Notes under the pieces: model-generated
The model's database searches: none
Seen by the model: only the letters and a program-made list of their open reading frames with translations
Told to the model about the DNA's origin: nothing
Shown here: piece by piece, positions 17,444 to 25,614 of the stretch
How the letters are laid out: the number at the start of each line of letters is the position of its first letter
Numbering within the stretch: position 1 is the first letter of the stretch
Source: an uncultured Rhizobiaceae bacterium
GTDB taxonomy: Bacteria; Pseudomonadota; Alphaproteobacteria; Rhizobiales; Rhizobiaceae
Direction of reading: 5' to 3'
DNA: 50,467 nt
Assembly (NCBI GenBank): GCA_947259295.1
Contig: CAMYMG010000034.1
Coordinates: forward strand, 1 to 50,467
Made by a program: the position numbers and the translations under genes

Positions 17444-17767
17444 TCAGGCCGTCCGGGGCGCGAAGAGGATGACTGCCGCTCCCGCCAGGCAGATGGCGGC
17501 GCCCACGGCGTCCCAGCGGTCGGGGCGAACCCCTTCGGCAAGCCACAGCCAGCAGAGCGACGCGGCGATATAGACCCCGCCATAAGCCGCATAGGTGCGT
17601 CCGGCGCCGCCCGTATCGACCAGAGCCAACAGCCAGGCAAACAGAACCAGCGAAAGCAGGCCGGGGATGATCCAGAGCGGCGAGGCATCGAGCCGCCACC
17701 ACGCCCATAGCGAAAAGCAGCCGGCGATCTCGGCCAGCGCCGCGCAGATATAGATGAGAATGCTCAT
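17444..17767 (-). CDS. YnfA/UPF0060-family small membrane protein
   Basis: The 107-residue protein has four membrane helices and family landmarks [25 protein letters not shown] and [13 protein letters not shown]. The start at 17767 has GGGGA upstream and gives the normal family length. UPF0060 proteins resemble small multidrug resistance transporters in size and topology, but transport has not been firmly shown. It sits between cfa and dnaB, outside the usual core order of this region. Confidence 0.9.
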   Translation of the reverse strand: MSILIYICAALAEIAGCFSLWAWWRLDASPLWIIPGLLSLVLFAWLLALVDTGGAGRTYAAYGGVYIAASLCWLWLAEGVRPDRWDAVGAAICLAGAAVILFAPRTA

Positions 17768-17842
17768 GGCTTGGTCCCCGTCGGCGTCAGGGACCAAGGG
17801 TTCGGACAGATGCCGGCGAGATGCAAGCGCCGCGAGGCTTGA

Positions 17843-19129
17843 CTACTTGGCGACCTTGCGGCGGCGCGGCGCCGGTTTTGGCTTGCGCGGCTCGGCGCGC
17901 GCCGGCTGCTCGTGCATGGCCAGCGCCTTCTCGCACTTTTCCATGTAGCCGCGCGTGATCGGCAAGGTGTCGTTCTTGCGCGTCAGCTGGATCTGGAAAA
18001 CCACGAGATCCTGCCAGCGGAACGCCGCTTCCGAGCCCGCGAGGTAGAAATCCCACATGCGGCAGAAGCGTTCGTCGTAGATCTCGCGCACCCGCTCGCG
18101 GTTGGCGAGGAAGCGCTGGCGCCAATGCTTCAGCGTGTCGGCGTAGTGTAGCCGCAGGACTTCCACGTCCGACATGACCAGGCCCGACTTTTCAACCGCC
18201 GGCATGACCTCCGAAAGCGCCGGTATATAGCCGCCGGGGAAGATGTATTTGCGGATGAAGGCGCTGGTTGCGGCCGGCGGTCCGCTGCGGCCGATCGTGT
18301 GCAGCAGCATCACCCCGTCGGGCTTCAGGAGCGTGGCGCATTTGTCGAAGAAGGTGCGGTAGTGGTTGATGCCGACATGCTCGAACATGCCGACCGAGAC
18401 GATGCGGTCGAAGCGCTCCGACAAATGGCGGTAGTCGCGGATCTCGAAATGCACGTGGTTGTCGAGGCCCTCGCTCTGGGCGCGCTCGGTGGCGACCAGA
18501 TGCTGTTCCGTCGAGAGCGTGACGCCGAGCACCTCCGCCTCGAAAGTCCGCGCAAGATAGAGGCCGAGACCGCCCCAGCCCGACCCGATGTCGAGCACCG
18601 ACTGGCCCGGTCCCATCTTCAGCTTGGCCGCGATATGCCGCTTCTTGGCGGCCTGCGCCTCTTCGAGAGTAGCGTCCGGGCTCTCGAAATAGGCGCAGGA
18701 ATACTGCATGTCCTTGTCGAGGAAGAGTTTGTAGAACTCGCCCGACAGATCGTAGTGCCGCTGCACGTTGCGCTTGGCGCGCCCGGCGGTATTGACCTGC
18801 TGCAGCCGCCTGAAGGCGTTGCGTGCGCCCTCGATGGCCTTTGTCCAGACCGCGTCCACGCCGCCTGGCCCCATGTTCTGGAACACGATCCTGAGCAGGC
18901 CGAGCGTGTCGCCCTCGGTGATGTCGAGATCGCCGTCCATGTAGGCTTCGGGCGCCGCCAGCATTGGATCGAAGGCGATGGCGCGTTCGGTTTTCGCCGA
19001 TTTGATCAGGATGTGGACCGGATCGCCGCTGCCGTCACCAAAACTGTGGGTGCGGCCGTCATGGCTGGTGATTGTCAGGTTTCCGACGCGGACCAGGCCC
19101 GCGATCACGCGATGCAACAACGAATTCAT
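17843..19129 (-). CDS. cfa: Cyclopropane-fatty-acyl-phospholipid synthase
   Basis: The 428-residue enzyme adds a methylene group from S-adenosylmethionine across cis double bonds of membrane phospholipid acyl chains. It has an N-terminal lipid-binding region and then a Rossmann methyltransferase with motif VLDIGSGWGGLGLYLA. The CFA-specific QYSCAYF and GMFEHVG also appear. The start at 19129 gives the typical N terminus MNSLLHRVIAGLV. The C terminus is Lys/Arg/Pro-rich. It lies between rplI and dnaB, and envelope stress induction is typical of the family. Confidence 0.93.
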   Translation of the reverse strand: MNSLLHRVIAGLVRVGNLTITSHDGRTHSFGDGSGDPVHILIKSAKTERAIAFDPMLAAPEAYMDGDLDITEGDTLGLLRIVFQNMGPGGVDAVWTKAIEGARNAFRRLQQVNTAGRAKRNVQRHYDLSGEFYKLFLDKDMQYSCAYFESPDATLEEAQAAKKRHIAAKLKMGPGQSVLDIGSGWGGLGLYLARTFEAEVLGVTLSTEQHLVATERAQSEGLDNHVHFEIRDYRHLSERFDRIVSVGMFEHVGINHYRTFFDKCATLLKPDGVMLLHTIGRSGPPAATSAFIRKYIFPGGYIPALSEVMPAVEKSGLVMSDVEVLRLHYADTLKHWRQRFLANRERVREIYDERFCRMWDFYLAGSEAAFRWQDLVVFQIQLTRKNDTLPITRGYMEKCEKALAMHEQPARAEPRKPKPAPRRRKVAK

Positions 19130-19297
19130 GGCACACCCCATCCTCAGGAACGGCCGCGTATTGTGCCTAATCGCTCCGGATTTGAAAAGTTCCGGCTGGC
19201 ACAAATTGCGTCGAAGGTGTCGGGCCAGAGGCCTGGCAATCCCGGAATTGCGGGCGAAAACGACATTTCCTGCGAAATGGGAACGCTGTCGGGTACG

Positions 19298-19326
19298 AAA
19301 AAGCCCGAGCTTGCGGCCCGGGCTTT
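19298..19326 (-). terminator. Rho-independent terminator of the rpsF-rpsR-rplI operon
   Basis: Arms AAAGCCCG (19300-19307) and CGGGCTTT (19319-19326) form an 8-bp stem with an 11-base loop. Read on the minus strand, the stem is followed by a run of five T. It lies 24 bp after the rplI stop. Confidence 0.8.
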
Positions 19327-19349
19327 CGTCTTGGCAGCCGATCGAAAAA

Positions 19350-19973
19350 TCAGGCCTGTTCGTCGTCGCCCTCGGCGGCGTCGTCGGCCTGCGGCCGCGT
19401 GTCGTCGTCTTCACCGTCCTCGTTCGGATCGAAGAAGGCGTCGGGACGGGCGTTCTCGTTGATGTCCTCGCCATAGATGGCTTCGGCGGTCGTCAGGGTC
19501 TCGCCGCGGGCCTGGCGCTCGGCTTCGTCCGCGGTGCGGGCGATGTTGAGCATGATCGTGACTTCGACTTCCGGATGCAGCGCGATCGCCACATTGGTGA
19601 TGCCGATGGTCTTGATCGGATGGTTGAGCTGGATCTGGTTGCGGTGGATCGAGAAGCCTTCGGCAGTGATCAGCTCGGCGATGTCGCGCGTCGACACCGA
19701 ACCGTAAAGCTGCCCGGTCTCGCCGGCCGAGCGAACGGCGATGAACGACTTACCGTCGAGCTTCTCGGCAACCTGGCTGGCCTCGGCCTTGCGCTCGAGA
19801 TTGCGGGCTTCGAGTTGGGCGCGCTGGCCTTCGAACTTCTTCTTGTTGGCCTCGTTGGCGCGCAGAGCCTTGCCCTGCGGCAGCAGGAAGTTGCGGGCGT
19901 AGCCGTCCTTGACCTTGACGGTATCGCCCATCTGGCCGATGCGGGAAATGCGTTCGAGAAGAATGACTTCCAT
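19350..19973 (-). CDS. rplI: 50S ribosomal protein L9 with long acidic tail
   Basis: The 207-residue protein starts [19 protein letters not shown] and keeps [13 protein letters not shown], the standard bL9 N-terminal RNA-binding domain with its connecting helix. The C-terminal domain ends near residue 150. A further stretch of nearly 60 residues is very rich in Asp and Glu, compared with a total of 149 residues in E. coli. Extended tails are common in alphaproteobacteria. L9 binds 23S rRNA near the L1 stalk and limits ribosome stacking and frameshifting. Confidence 0.95.
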   Translation of the reverse strand: MEVILLERISRIGQMGDTVKVKDGYARNFLLPQGKALRANEANKKKFEGQRAQLEARNLERKAEASQVAEKLDGKSFIAVRSAGETGQLYGSVSTRDIAELITAEGFSIHRNQIQLNHPIKTIGITNVAIALHPEVEVTIMLNIARTADEAERQARGETLTTAEAIYGEDINENARPDAFFDPNEDGEDDDTRPQADDAAEGDDEQA

Positions 19974-20146
19974 GTTCTTTTCCTTTCGGTGCCCGAAGGG
20001 GCTGATTCAAAGGACGAGGTCAGGAAGCAAGGGGCGCGCGCTGGCGCCGGTGTCGCTGTCCTGCCTGTCGTGGCAGTTAGGGCTGTTGCCAACCCAACCC
20101 GGGATTTCATGAAAACCGCAGCCGTGCCCGTCACGGGTGGGTGGTT

Positions 20147-20171
20147 GTGGCGCGGGCCAGGCCCGCGCCAC
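20147..20171 (-). repeat. Perfect 12-bp inverted repeat after rpsR
   Basis: GTGGCGCGGGCC (20147-20158), one base, then GGCCCGCGCCAC (20160-20171) form a perfect GC-only-rich dyad five bases after the rpsR stop. There is no T-run on either side, so it is not a classical terminator. It could be an mRNA 3'-end stabiliser, an attenuating hairpin or a dispersed repeat element. It lies in the 203-bp rpsR-rplI spacer, which holds no gene. Confidence 0.7.
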
Positions 20172-20176
20172 GGATG

Positions 20177-20428
20177 CTACTTGACGATATAGGGCAGCAG
20201 CGCCAGGAAGCGGGCGCGCTTGATCGCCTTGGCGAGCTCGCGCTGCTTCTTCTGCGAGACGGCCGTGATGCGCGACGGAACGATCTTGCCGCGCTCGGAA
20301 ATGTAGCGCTGCAAGAGACGAACGTCCTTGTAGTCGATGACCGGTGCATTCGCGCCCGAGAACGGGCAGGTCTTGCGGCGGCGATGGAACGGACGCCGGG
20401 TCGGGGCCGATGAGGTGATTTCAACCAT
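20177..20428 (-). CDS. rpsR: 30S ribosomal protein S18
   Basis: The 83-residue basic protein has the bS18 landmarks [19 protein letters not shown] and [22 protein letters not shown]. It pairs with S6 on the small-subunit platform. Its start abuts the rpsF stop, so the two partners are translated from one message in the usual order. Length is normal. Confidence 0.97.
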   Translation of the reverse strand: MVEITSSAPTRRPFHRRRKTCPFSGANAPVIDYKDVRLLQRYISERGKIVPSRITAVSQKKQRELAKAIKRARFLALLPYIVK

Positions 20429-20919
20429 TATTCCTGTCCTCCTTCAGCGCCTTCGCGCGGACGGCGCGGGCCGCGGTCACCGCCGCCATCGCGGTCGCCG
20501 CCGAAGCTGCGCGGGCCACGATCGCCACGGTCGCGGTCGCCGAAGCTGCGCGAACCACGGTCACGATCGCCGAAATTGCCACGTTCAGAGCGCTCTTCGC
20601 GCTTCTGCATCATGGCGGATGCGCCTTCCTCGTGCTTCTCGACCTTCACGGTCATGAAACGCAGCACGTCTTCGGAAAGACCCATCTGGCGTTCCATCTC
20701 GTTGAGAGCTGCCGGCGGACAATCGAGGTCCATCAGCGTGTAGTAGGCCTTCCGGTTCTTCTTGACCCGGTAGGTGAGGGACTTCAGTCCCCAGTTCTCG
20801 ACCCGACCGACTGAACCGCCATTCGCGGAGATGACACCCTTGTAGCCTTCCACAAGCGCATCAACCTGCTGCTGCGACAGATCCTGCCGGGCGAGAAACA
20901 CATGTTCGTATAGAGCCAT
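20428..20919 (-). CDS. rpsF: 30S ribosomal protein S6 with Arg/Asp/Gly repeat tail
   Basis: The S6 fold (about residues 1-100) is recognised from [31 protein letters not shown] and [11 protein letters not shown]. The remaining 60 or so residues are repeats of RDRG/FGDRD type ending in an acidic stretch. Start 20919 has AAAGG about nine bases upstream, while the longer in-frame start at 20940 adds seven non-conserved residues. E. coli S6 also has a tail, but an acidic poly-Glu one. First gene of the rpsF-rpsR-rplI operon. Confidence 0.95.
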   Translation of the reverse strand: MALYEHVFLARQDLSQQQVDALVEGYKGVISANGGSVGRVENWGLKSLTYRVKKNRKAYYTLMDLDCPPAALNEMERQMGLSEDVLRFMTVKVEKHEEGASAMMQKREERSERGNFGDRDRGSRSFGDRDRGDRGPRSFGGDRDGGGDRGPRRPREGAEGGQE

Positions 20920-21247
20920 AGTTTCTGCCTTTCGTTTCACTCATCTGACCGGACCCGCGGCAAAAGCCTCTGCAACTTGTCTGATCCATGAGAGGCCGAT
21001 TGGCCGCCCAGGAGAAGAAAGGCGCAAATTCGAGACGGTCGAGAGCGGAGACACGGGAAGCGGAAGCATCTCTTGGCTTCACACGGAAGTCTCTCGCGAA
21101 ACCTCCGGCCCTCCGTTCAGCCCCCAGCAGGACCGGCAGATTGCGGCGGTCTCTATAGTGGAAGCGCAGCAATGGCAAGCCCCGAGTGCGCCAGGCCGAA
21201 GGAACTGATTACCATCTGGCCGAGCTCTGCGCCTGGGCTGCGGTGCC
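20920..21247 (-). promoter_or_regulatory. Leader and promoter region of the rpsF operon, no gene seen
   Basis: This 328-bp stretch has no credible gene. On the minus strand CTTGCC (complement of 21174-21179) and TATAGA (complement of 21152-21157) are spaced 16 bp apart and could be the promoter, which would leave a leader of about 225 nt before rpsF. Leaders of rpsF often carry an S6:S18-binding autoregulatory structure. I could not recognise it with confidence here. Confidence 0.35.
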
Positions 21248-23143
21248 TCAGACGCCGGGCTGCTTCGGCAGGCCGGGGAAGAACCGCTCCGTCGTCCGCT
21301 GGCGGCCGAACAGCGCATCATACTGCAAAAGCTGGAAATCGTTGATCAGCGGATCGATCAGTTTCTCGCGCGCCCAGTCCGACTTGGCGCCGTTCGGCGC
21401 AATCAGCACGTGCCGCTCGATGACGTCATACTTTGCGTCCACCCGGCCGAGGAAGCCGGTGTAGTAGGGATGCTCGATGCCGGCCACCTGCAGCAGCTTC
21501 AGCGGAATGAGCGACGGGCTGATCGAGCCGACGTCCTTGAGAGTCCCCGTACGGTTGGACCAGACGACCAATGGCGTCTCGCGATGTGCGGCAAGCGCCT
21601 GCGGCGGCTCGCGCCGCTCAGGCACCGGTTCGGCCAGGAAGCCGGTCTCGGTGTAGCCCTTGTTGAGCGGCGGCAGGTGGTCGCCGAAGAACACGATGAC
21701 GGTATGGCGGTCGCGCTTAGCAGCCCAGTCCACCAGGCGCTCCAGGCTGCGGTCGGCGTCGGCGATGCCTTCTGCGAAAGACTGGATCGATTGCCGCGTG
21801 CGATAGCTGGCAATCGAATCGACCTTGACCTTGGGGTCCGTGTATCGGTTCGGCTCGTAGGGACCGTGGCCCTGCAGGCTGACGGCGAAGGTGAAGAACG
21901 GACGCTTCGTCGCATCGGCGCGCCTGATGATCTCGTCGGTCAGCGCATCGTCGGAGACGAGCGCCCCGCGCGAGGCCAGCGGCGGCAGCTTCTCGATGCT
22001 CAGGAAGCGGTCAAAGCCGAAGGAATCGTACACATGCTCCCGGTTCCAGAACCAGCCTTCGAACGGATGGATGGCCGTCGTCTCGTAGCCTTCCGCCCGC
22101 AGGAAGCTCGCCAGCGACGGCACAGGCCCGCGCACATATTGCTGATAGGGAATGCTGCCATAGGGCAGGAAGGCGTTGGAGAAGCCGGTCAGCGCCTCGA
22201 ATTCAACATTGGCGGTCATGCCACCGAACTCGGGCGAGAACATCGAGCCGGAGCGCAGCGCGCGCACGGTGGGCATCGGGTCGGGCGTGATGGTCGTTTC
22301 CGGAAGCAGTGTCGGATCCCAGAAGGACTCGCTCATGACGACGATGATGTCGGGTCTGTCGGCCGGCATGACGATGCCGCTCGGGCCGGGGCGGATGGCA
22401 TCAAGGACGTCGTCCTCGTAGCTCGGCGGTGCCTTGACCTTGGCCATCGGCACGTTGAGGGCGAAGGCGATGGCAAAGCCGTTCGAGGCATAATTCTCCT
22501 TCTGGTCCCACATCATGGGAATGATCTGCAACCTGTCGCGGGTCCAGGAGAAGGTCGCGAAGTCCATGATCGACACGAAGAAGGCCAGCGCGGGCAGGGC
22601 CACGACCAGCCGGGCGACCCGCATGCTGATGCGGATGGGCGGAAACCGCCGCCGCCAGAAGCGCCACAGCGCCACGAGCAGGACCATCGCCGCGATGCCG
22701 CCTGCCGCGATCACGAGTGCGGTCAGCGGGCGGTCGCGCACCAGCAGCGGCGCGAGCTCGACGATCTGCCGCGAATAGAGAAAGTCGGCGGGATAGAGCG
22801 GATCACCGAGATAGATGGACTTCTGGTGGCCGATCGCCGCCAGGAGCAGTGCGATGGGCGCTAGCAGAAGCACACCGTTGTGGCGCCGCCCGAGCAGGGC
22901 ATCGAGGGCAATCAGGACCAGCGCAAACAGCGCGACCGTCGTCCAGCCGGGCCGGAAGGGCTGCGCGAAGAAATCCAGCGTCTTTTCGAGAGACCCGCGC
23001 ACCGTCAGTTCGACGAGGAAGACGAGGGCAGCGGCGGCCGCGACCGTGATGGCTATGGATCCCAGGCCCCGCATCGCGCCAACGACGCGCGCGCGGATGC
23101 TTTCCCGTCCGGAACGCGGAAAGGGTGCAGAACGTGCAGTCAT
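21248..23143 (-). CDS. LTA-synthase-like phosphoglycerol transferase / sulfatase-fold membrane protein
   Basis: The 631-residue protein has about five N-terminal membrane helices and a periplasmic alkaline-phosphatase-superfamily domain from about residue 270. Typical motifs are PDIIVVMSESFWDP, TGFSNAFLPYGSIPYQQYVRG, AIHPFEGWFWNRE and VIVFFGDHLPP. The family includes LtaS of Gram-positives and OpgB of E. coli, which move phosphoglycerol from phosphatidylglycerol to glycans. In rhizobia such enzymes decorate periplasmic cyclic glucans. GTG 23182 is an alternative start, but it lies inside a PHO-box-like array, so ATG 23143 is preferred. Confidence 0.8.
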   Translation of the reverse strand: MTARSAPFPRSGRESIRARVVGAMRGLGSIAITVAAAAALVFLVELTVRGSLEKTLDFFAQPFRPGWTTVALFALVLIALDALLGRRHNGVLLLAPIALLLAAIGHQKSIYLGDPLYPADFLYSRQIVELAPLLVRDRPLTALVIAAGGIAAMVLLVALWRFWRRRFPPIRISMRVARLVVALPALAFFVSIMDFATFSWTRDRLQIIPMMWDQKENYASNGFAIAFALNVPMAKVKAPPSYEDDVLDAIRPGPSGIVMPADRPDIIVVMSESFWDPTLLPETTITPDPMPTVRALRSGSMFSPEFGGMTANVEFEALTGFSNAFLPYGSIPYQQYVRGPVPSLASFLRAEGYETTAIHPFEGWFWNREHVYDSFGFDRFLSIEKLPPLASRGALVSDDALTDEIIRRADATKRPFFTFAVSLQGHGPYEPNRYTDPKVKVDSIASYRTRQSIQSFAEGIADADRSLERLVDWAAKRDRHTVIVFFGDHLPPLNKGYTETGFLAEPVPERREPPQALAAHRETPLVVWSNRTGTLKDVGSISPSLIPLKLLQVAGIEHPYYTGFLGRVDAKYDVIERHVLIAPNGAKSDWAREKLIDPLINDFQLLQYDALFGRQRTTERFFPGLPKQPGV

Positions 23144-23181
23144 GGCTACATTCTGGTTTGCCAACTCAAAATCCTCGGACA

Positions 23182-23210
23182 CTGTTCGGGAACTGTCATC
23201 CCACTGTCAT
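23182..23210 (+). promoter_or_regulatory. PHO-box-like array (PhoB site candidate)
   Basis: Three 7-bp half-sites lie exactly 11 bp apart: CTGTTCG (23182), CTGTCAT (23193) and CTGTCAT (23204). The last two match the PhoB half-site consensus perfectly with the required 4-bp gap. Repeat direction points toward fabD, 166 bp away, where a poor -10 candidate lies near 23222-23227. The LTA-synthase-like gene begins just to the left on the other strand. No phoB or pst gene is in the window. Confidence 0.7.
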
Positions 23211-23375
23211 GGTTCCTTCACAAAAATCCAGAGGGTATGGCAAAAGTGAGAGTGTGCGGGCAGTTGCTCGCGCGTTTTTCGTCCCCCGGGCGGGTCGATC
23301 GTTCCCGGCGGTCACTTGACTTGCCGGACCGGCATGGGTCAGAGGGCAGTCGCAAACGATTGCCGGAGAGCTCAG

Positions 23376-24317
23376 ATGGCCACAGCATTCACCTTCCCGG
23401 GGCAGGGCAGCCAGTCCGTCGGCATGGGCAAGGATCTTGCCGATGCCTTCCCGGCCGCGCGCGCGGTCTTCGAGGAAGTCGATGACGCGCTCGGCGAAAA
23501 GCTGTCGGACATCATCTGGAACGGGCCGGAAGAGACGCTGACGCTGACCGCCAATGCGCAGCCGGCGCTGATGGCGGTCTCCATGGCCGCGATGCGGGCG
23601 CTTGAATCGCAGGGTTTCTCGCTCAAGGACAAGGTCGCCTATGTGGCGGGCCACTCGCTCGGCGAGTATTCGGCACTTGCCGCCGCCGGCATGTTCTCCG
23701 TCGGCGATGCGGCGCGGCTTCTGCGCATTCGCGGCAACGCCATGCAGGCGGCCGTGCCCGCCGGCGCAGGCGCCATGGCGGCGATCATCGGCCTGGATGA
23801 GGCCGATGTCGAAGCCGCCTGCAAGGAGGCCGCTGCCGGCTCCGTCTGCCAGATCGCCAACGACAATGGCGGCGGGCAGCTCGTCATCTCTGGCGCCAAA
23901 TCCGCCGTAGAGGAGGCTGCCAGGCTCTGCACCGAGAAAGGCGCGAAGCGTGCCCTGATGCTGTCGGTCTCGGCACCGTTCCACTCCGAAATGATGGCGC
24001 CTGCCGCCGACACGATGCGCGAGGCGCTGTCCTCGGTTGCCAAGCACCGCCCGGCAGTCCCGGTGGTGGCGAACTTCGTCGCCGCGCCGCTGACTGCGCC
24101 CGATGAGATTGCGGCGCGGCTGGTCGACCAGGTCACCGGCCGCGTGCGCTGGCGCGAGACCGTCGAGTGGTTCGGCGCCCACGGCGTCACCACGCTTTAC
24201 GAGATCGGCGCCGGCAAGGTGCTTTCGGGGCTGGCCCGTCGCATCAACCGCGACATCGCCACCGCCGCCGTCGGCACTCCGTCGGACGTCGAGGCTGCGC
24301 TGGCAGCGCTTTCCTGA
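23376..24317 (+). CDS. fabD: Malonyl-CoA:ACP acyltransferase
   Basis: The enzyme loads malonate onto acyl carrier protein, the entry to type II fatty acid elongation. The 313-residue protein has FTFPGQGSQ at the N terminus, the nucleophile elbow GHSLG with Ser94, and His203 in SAPFHSEM. Upstream in-frame starts add a non-conserved 20-residue leader, so ATG 23376 is chosen. It heads the run fabD-fabG-acpP-fabF. A PHO-box-like array lies 166 bp upstream. Confidence 0.97.
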   Translation: MATAFTFPGQGSQSVGMGKDLADAFPAARAVFEEVDDALGEKLSDIIWNGPEETLTLTANAQPALMAVSMAAMRALESQGFSLKDKVAYVAGHSLGEYSALAAAGMFSVGDAARLLRIRGNAMQAAVPAGAGAMAAIIGLDEADVEAACKEAAAGSVCQIANDNGGGQLVISGAKSAVEEAARLCTEKGAKRALMLSVSAPFHSEMMAPAADTMREALSSVAKHRPAVPVVANFVAAPLTAPDEIAARLVDQVTGRVRWRETVEWFGAHGVTTLYEIGAGKVLSGLARRINRDIATAAVGTPSDVEAALAALS

Positions 24318-24362
24318 TAACCCCAAATCTCTGTCGCCGCAGGCGCTCTCTGGAGGTAATCC

Positions 24363-25100
24363 ATGTTTGATCTTACCGGCCGCAAGGCACTCGTCACCGG
24401 CGCGTCAGGCGGCATCGGCGAATCCATCGCCCGCGTGCTGCATGCCAGGGGCGCCACCGTCGGCATCCACGGCACGCGCGTCGAGAAGCTCGAGGCACTG
24501 GCCGGCGAGTTCGGCGAACGGGTCAAGATCTTCCCGGCCAACCTGTCGAACCGCGACGAGGTCAAGGAACTCGGTCAGAAGGCCGAGGCCGATCTCGAAG
24601 GCGTCGACATCCTGGTCAACAATGCCGGCATCACCAAGGACGGCCTGTTCGTCCGCATGTCGGATGCCGACTGGGACGCCGTGCTTGAGGTCAACCTGAC
24701 GGCGGTGTTCCGCCTGACGCGCGAATTGACGCATCCGATGATGCGCCGGCGTCACGGCCGCATCATCAACATCACCTCGGTGGTCGGCGTGACGGGCAAT
24801 CCCGGCCAGACGAACTACTGCGCCTCCAAGGCCGGCATGATTGGCTTTTCCAAGTCGCTGGCGCAGGAGATCGCGACGCGCAACATCACCGTCAACTGCG
24901 TTGCGCCGGGCTTCATCGAGTCGGCGATGACGGACAAGCTGAACGACAAGCAGAAGGAAGCGATCATGGCTGCCATTCCCGCGCGCCGCATGGGCACGGG
25001 CGCCGAGGTTGCCTCGGCCGTCGCCTATCTCGCCTCCAACGAGGCAGGCTACGTCACCGGCCAAACCATTCACGTCAACGGCGGCATGGCGATGATCTAG
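24363..25100 (+). CDS. fabG: 3-oxoacyl-[ACP] reductase
   Basis: This NADPH-dependent reductase carries out the first reduction in each elongation cycle. The 245-residue SDR has TGASGGIG at residues 12-19, NNAG at 86-89 and the catalytic set Ser139, Tyr152 and Lys156 (YCASK). GGAGGT lies directly upstream of the ATG. It follows fabD by 45 bp and is probably co-transcribed with it. Confidence 0.97.
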   Translation: MFDLTGRKALVTGASGGIGESIARVLHARGATVGIHGTRVEKLEALAGEFGERVKIFPANLSNRDEVKELGQKAEADLEGVDILVNNAGITKDGLFVRMSDADWDAVLEVNLTAVFRLTRELTHPMMRRRHGRIINITSVVGVTGNPGQTNYCASKAGMIGFSKSLAQEIATRNITVNCVAPGFIESAMTDKLNDKQKEAIMAAIPARRMGTGAEVASAVAYLASNEAGYVTGQTIHVNGGMAMI

Positions 25101-25279
25101 CTGTCGGCCCGTGCCGGTTTCGCCTGTGAATTTCACGCGACAAGGCCTGGTTTCGCGGCAAAATGGGCGGTTTTCGCCTTGGACGCGCAGGATTTTTCGT
25201 GTAATGCGCCTGCAATCCGGCACTTGAGCCAGGATCGATGCCGATGGCTTGGCCTGGACGGTAACAAACATCTTTCAGC

Positions 25280-25308
25280 TTGATTAGCGTCATTCCGGCG
25301 TCTAACGA
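25280..25308 (+). promoter_or_regulatory. Candidate acpP promoter
   Basis: TTGATT (25280-25285) and TAACGA (25303-25308) are separated by 17 bp and lie about 30 bp before the acpP ATG. acpP is often transcribed on its own at a high level, and the 239-bp gap after fabG fits a separate promoter. The -10 match is moderate. Confidence 0.4.
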
Positions 25309-25339
25309 AGGCAGAGAAACATAGGACGAGGATGCCCAA

Positions 25340-25576
25340 ATGAGTGACACCGCAGAGCGCGTCAAGAAGATCGTTGTCGAACATCTCGGCGTTGATGCCG
25401 AGAAGGTAACCGAAGGTGCGAGCTTCATTGACGATCTTGGCGCAGACAGCCTCGACACGGTCGAACTCGTCATGGCTTTCGAGGAAGAATTCGGCGTCGA
25501 GATTCCTGACGATGCCGCCGAGACCATCCTGACCGTCGGCGACGCTGTGAAGTTCATCGACAAGGCTTCGGCCTGA
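25340..25576 (+). CDS. acpP: Acyl carrier protein
   Basis: The 78-residue acidic protein carries growing acyl chains on a 4'-phosphopantetheine arm attached to Ser37 in [19 protein letters not shown] terminus [19 protein letters not shown] is typical of rhizobial AcpP. It lies between fabG and fabF. The Aas-like enzyme at 5161-7392 and the fab enzymes here are expected clients. Confidence 0.98.
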   Translation: MSDTAERVKKIVVEHLGVDAEKVTEGASFIDDLGADSLDTVELVMAFEEEFGVEIPDDAAETILTVGDAVKFIDKASA

Positions 25577-25614
25577 CAGTCACGCCAATCGCCGGCAATT
25601 CGGGAGGACCAGCG

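Noticed and set aside
19130..19474. N-terminal extension of cfa by 115 codons into rplI
   Set aside because: It would cross the rplI terminator and gene, and the residues are low-complexity. The family start is at 19129.
20461..20600. Short DNA repeats resembling a CRISPR-like or tandem array
   Set aside because: They are the coding repeats of the S6 tail (RDRG/FGDRD), with no spacers.
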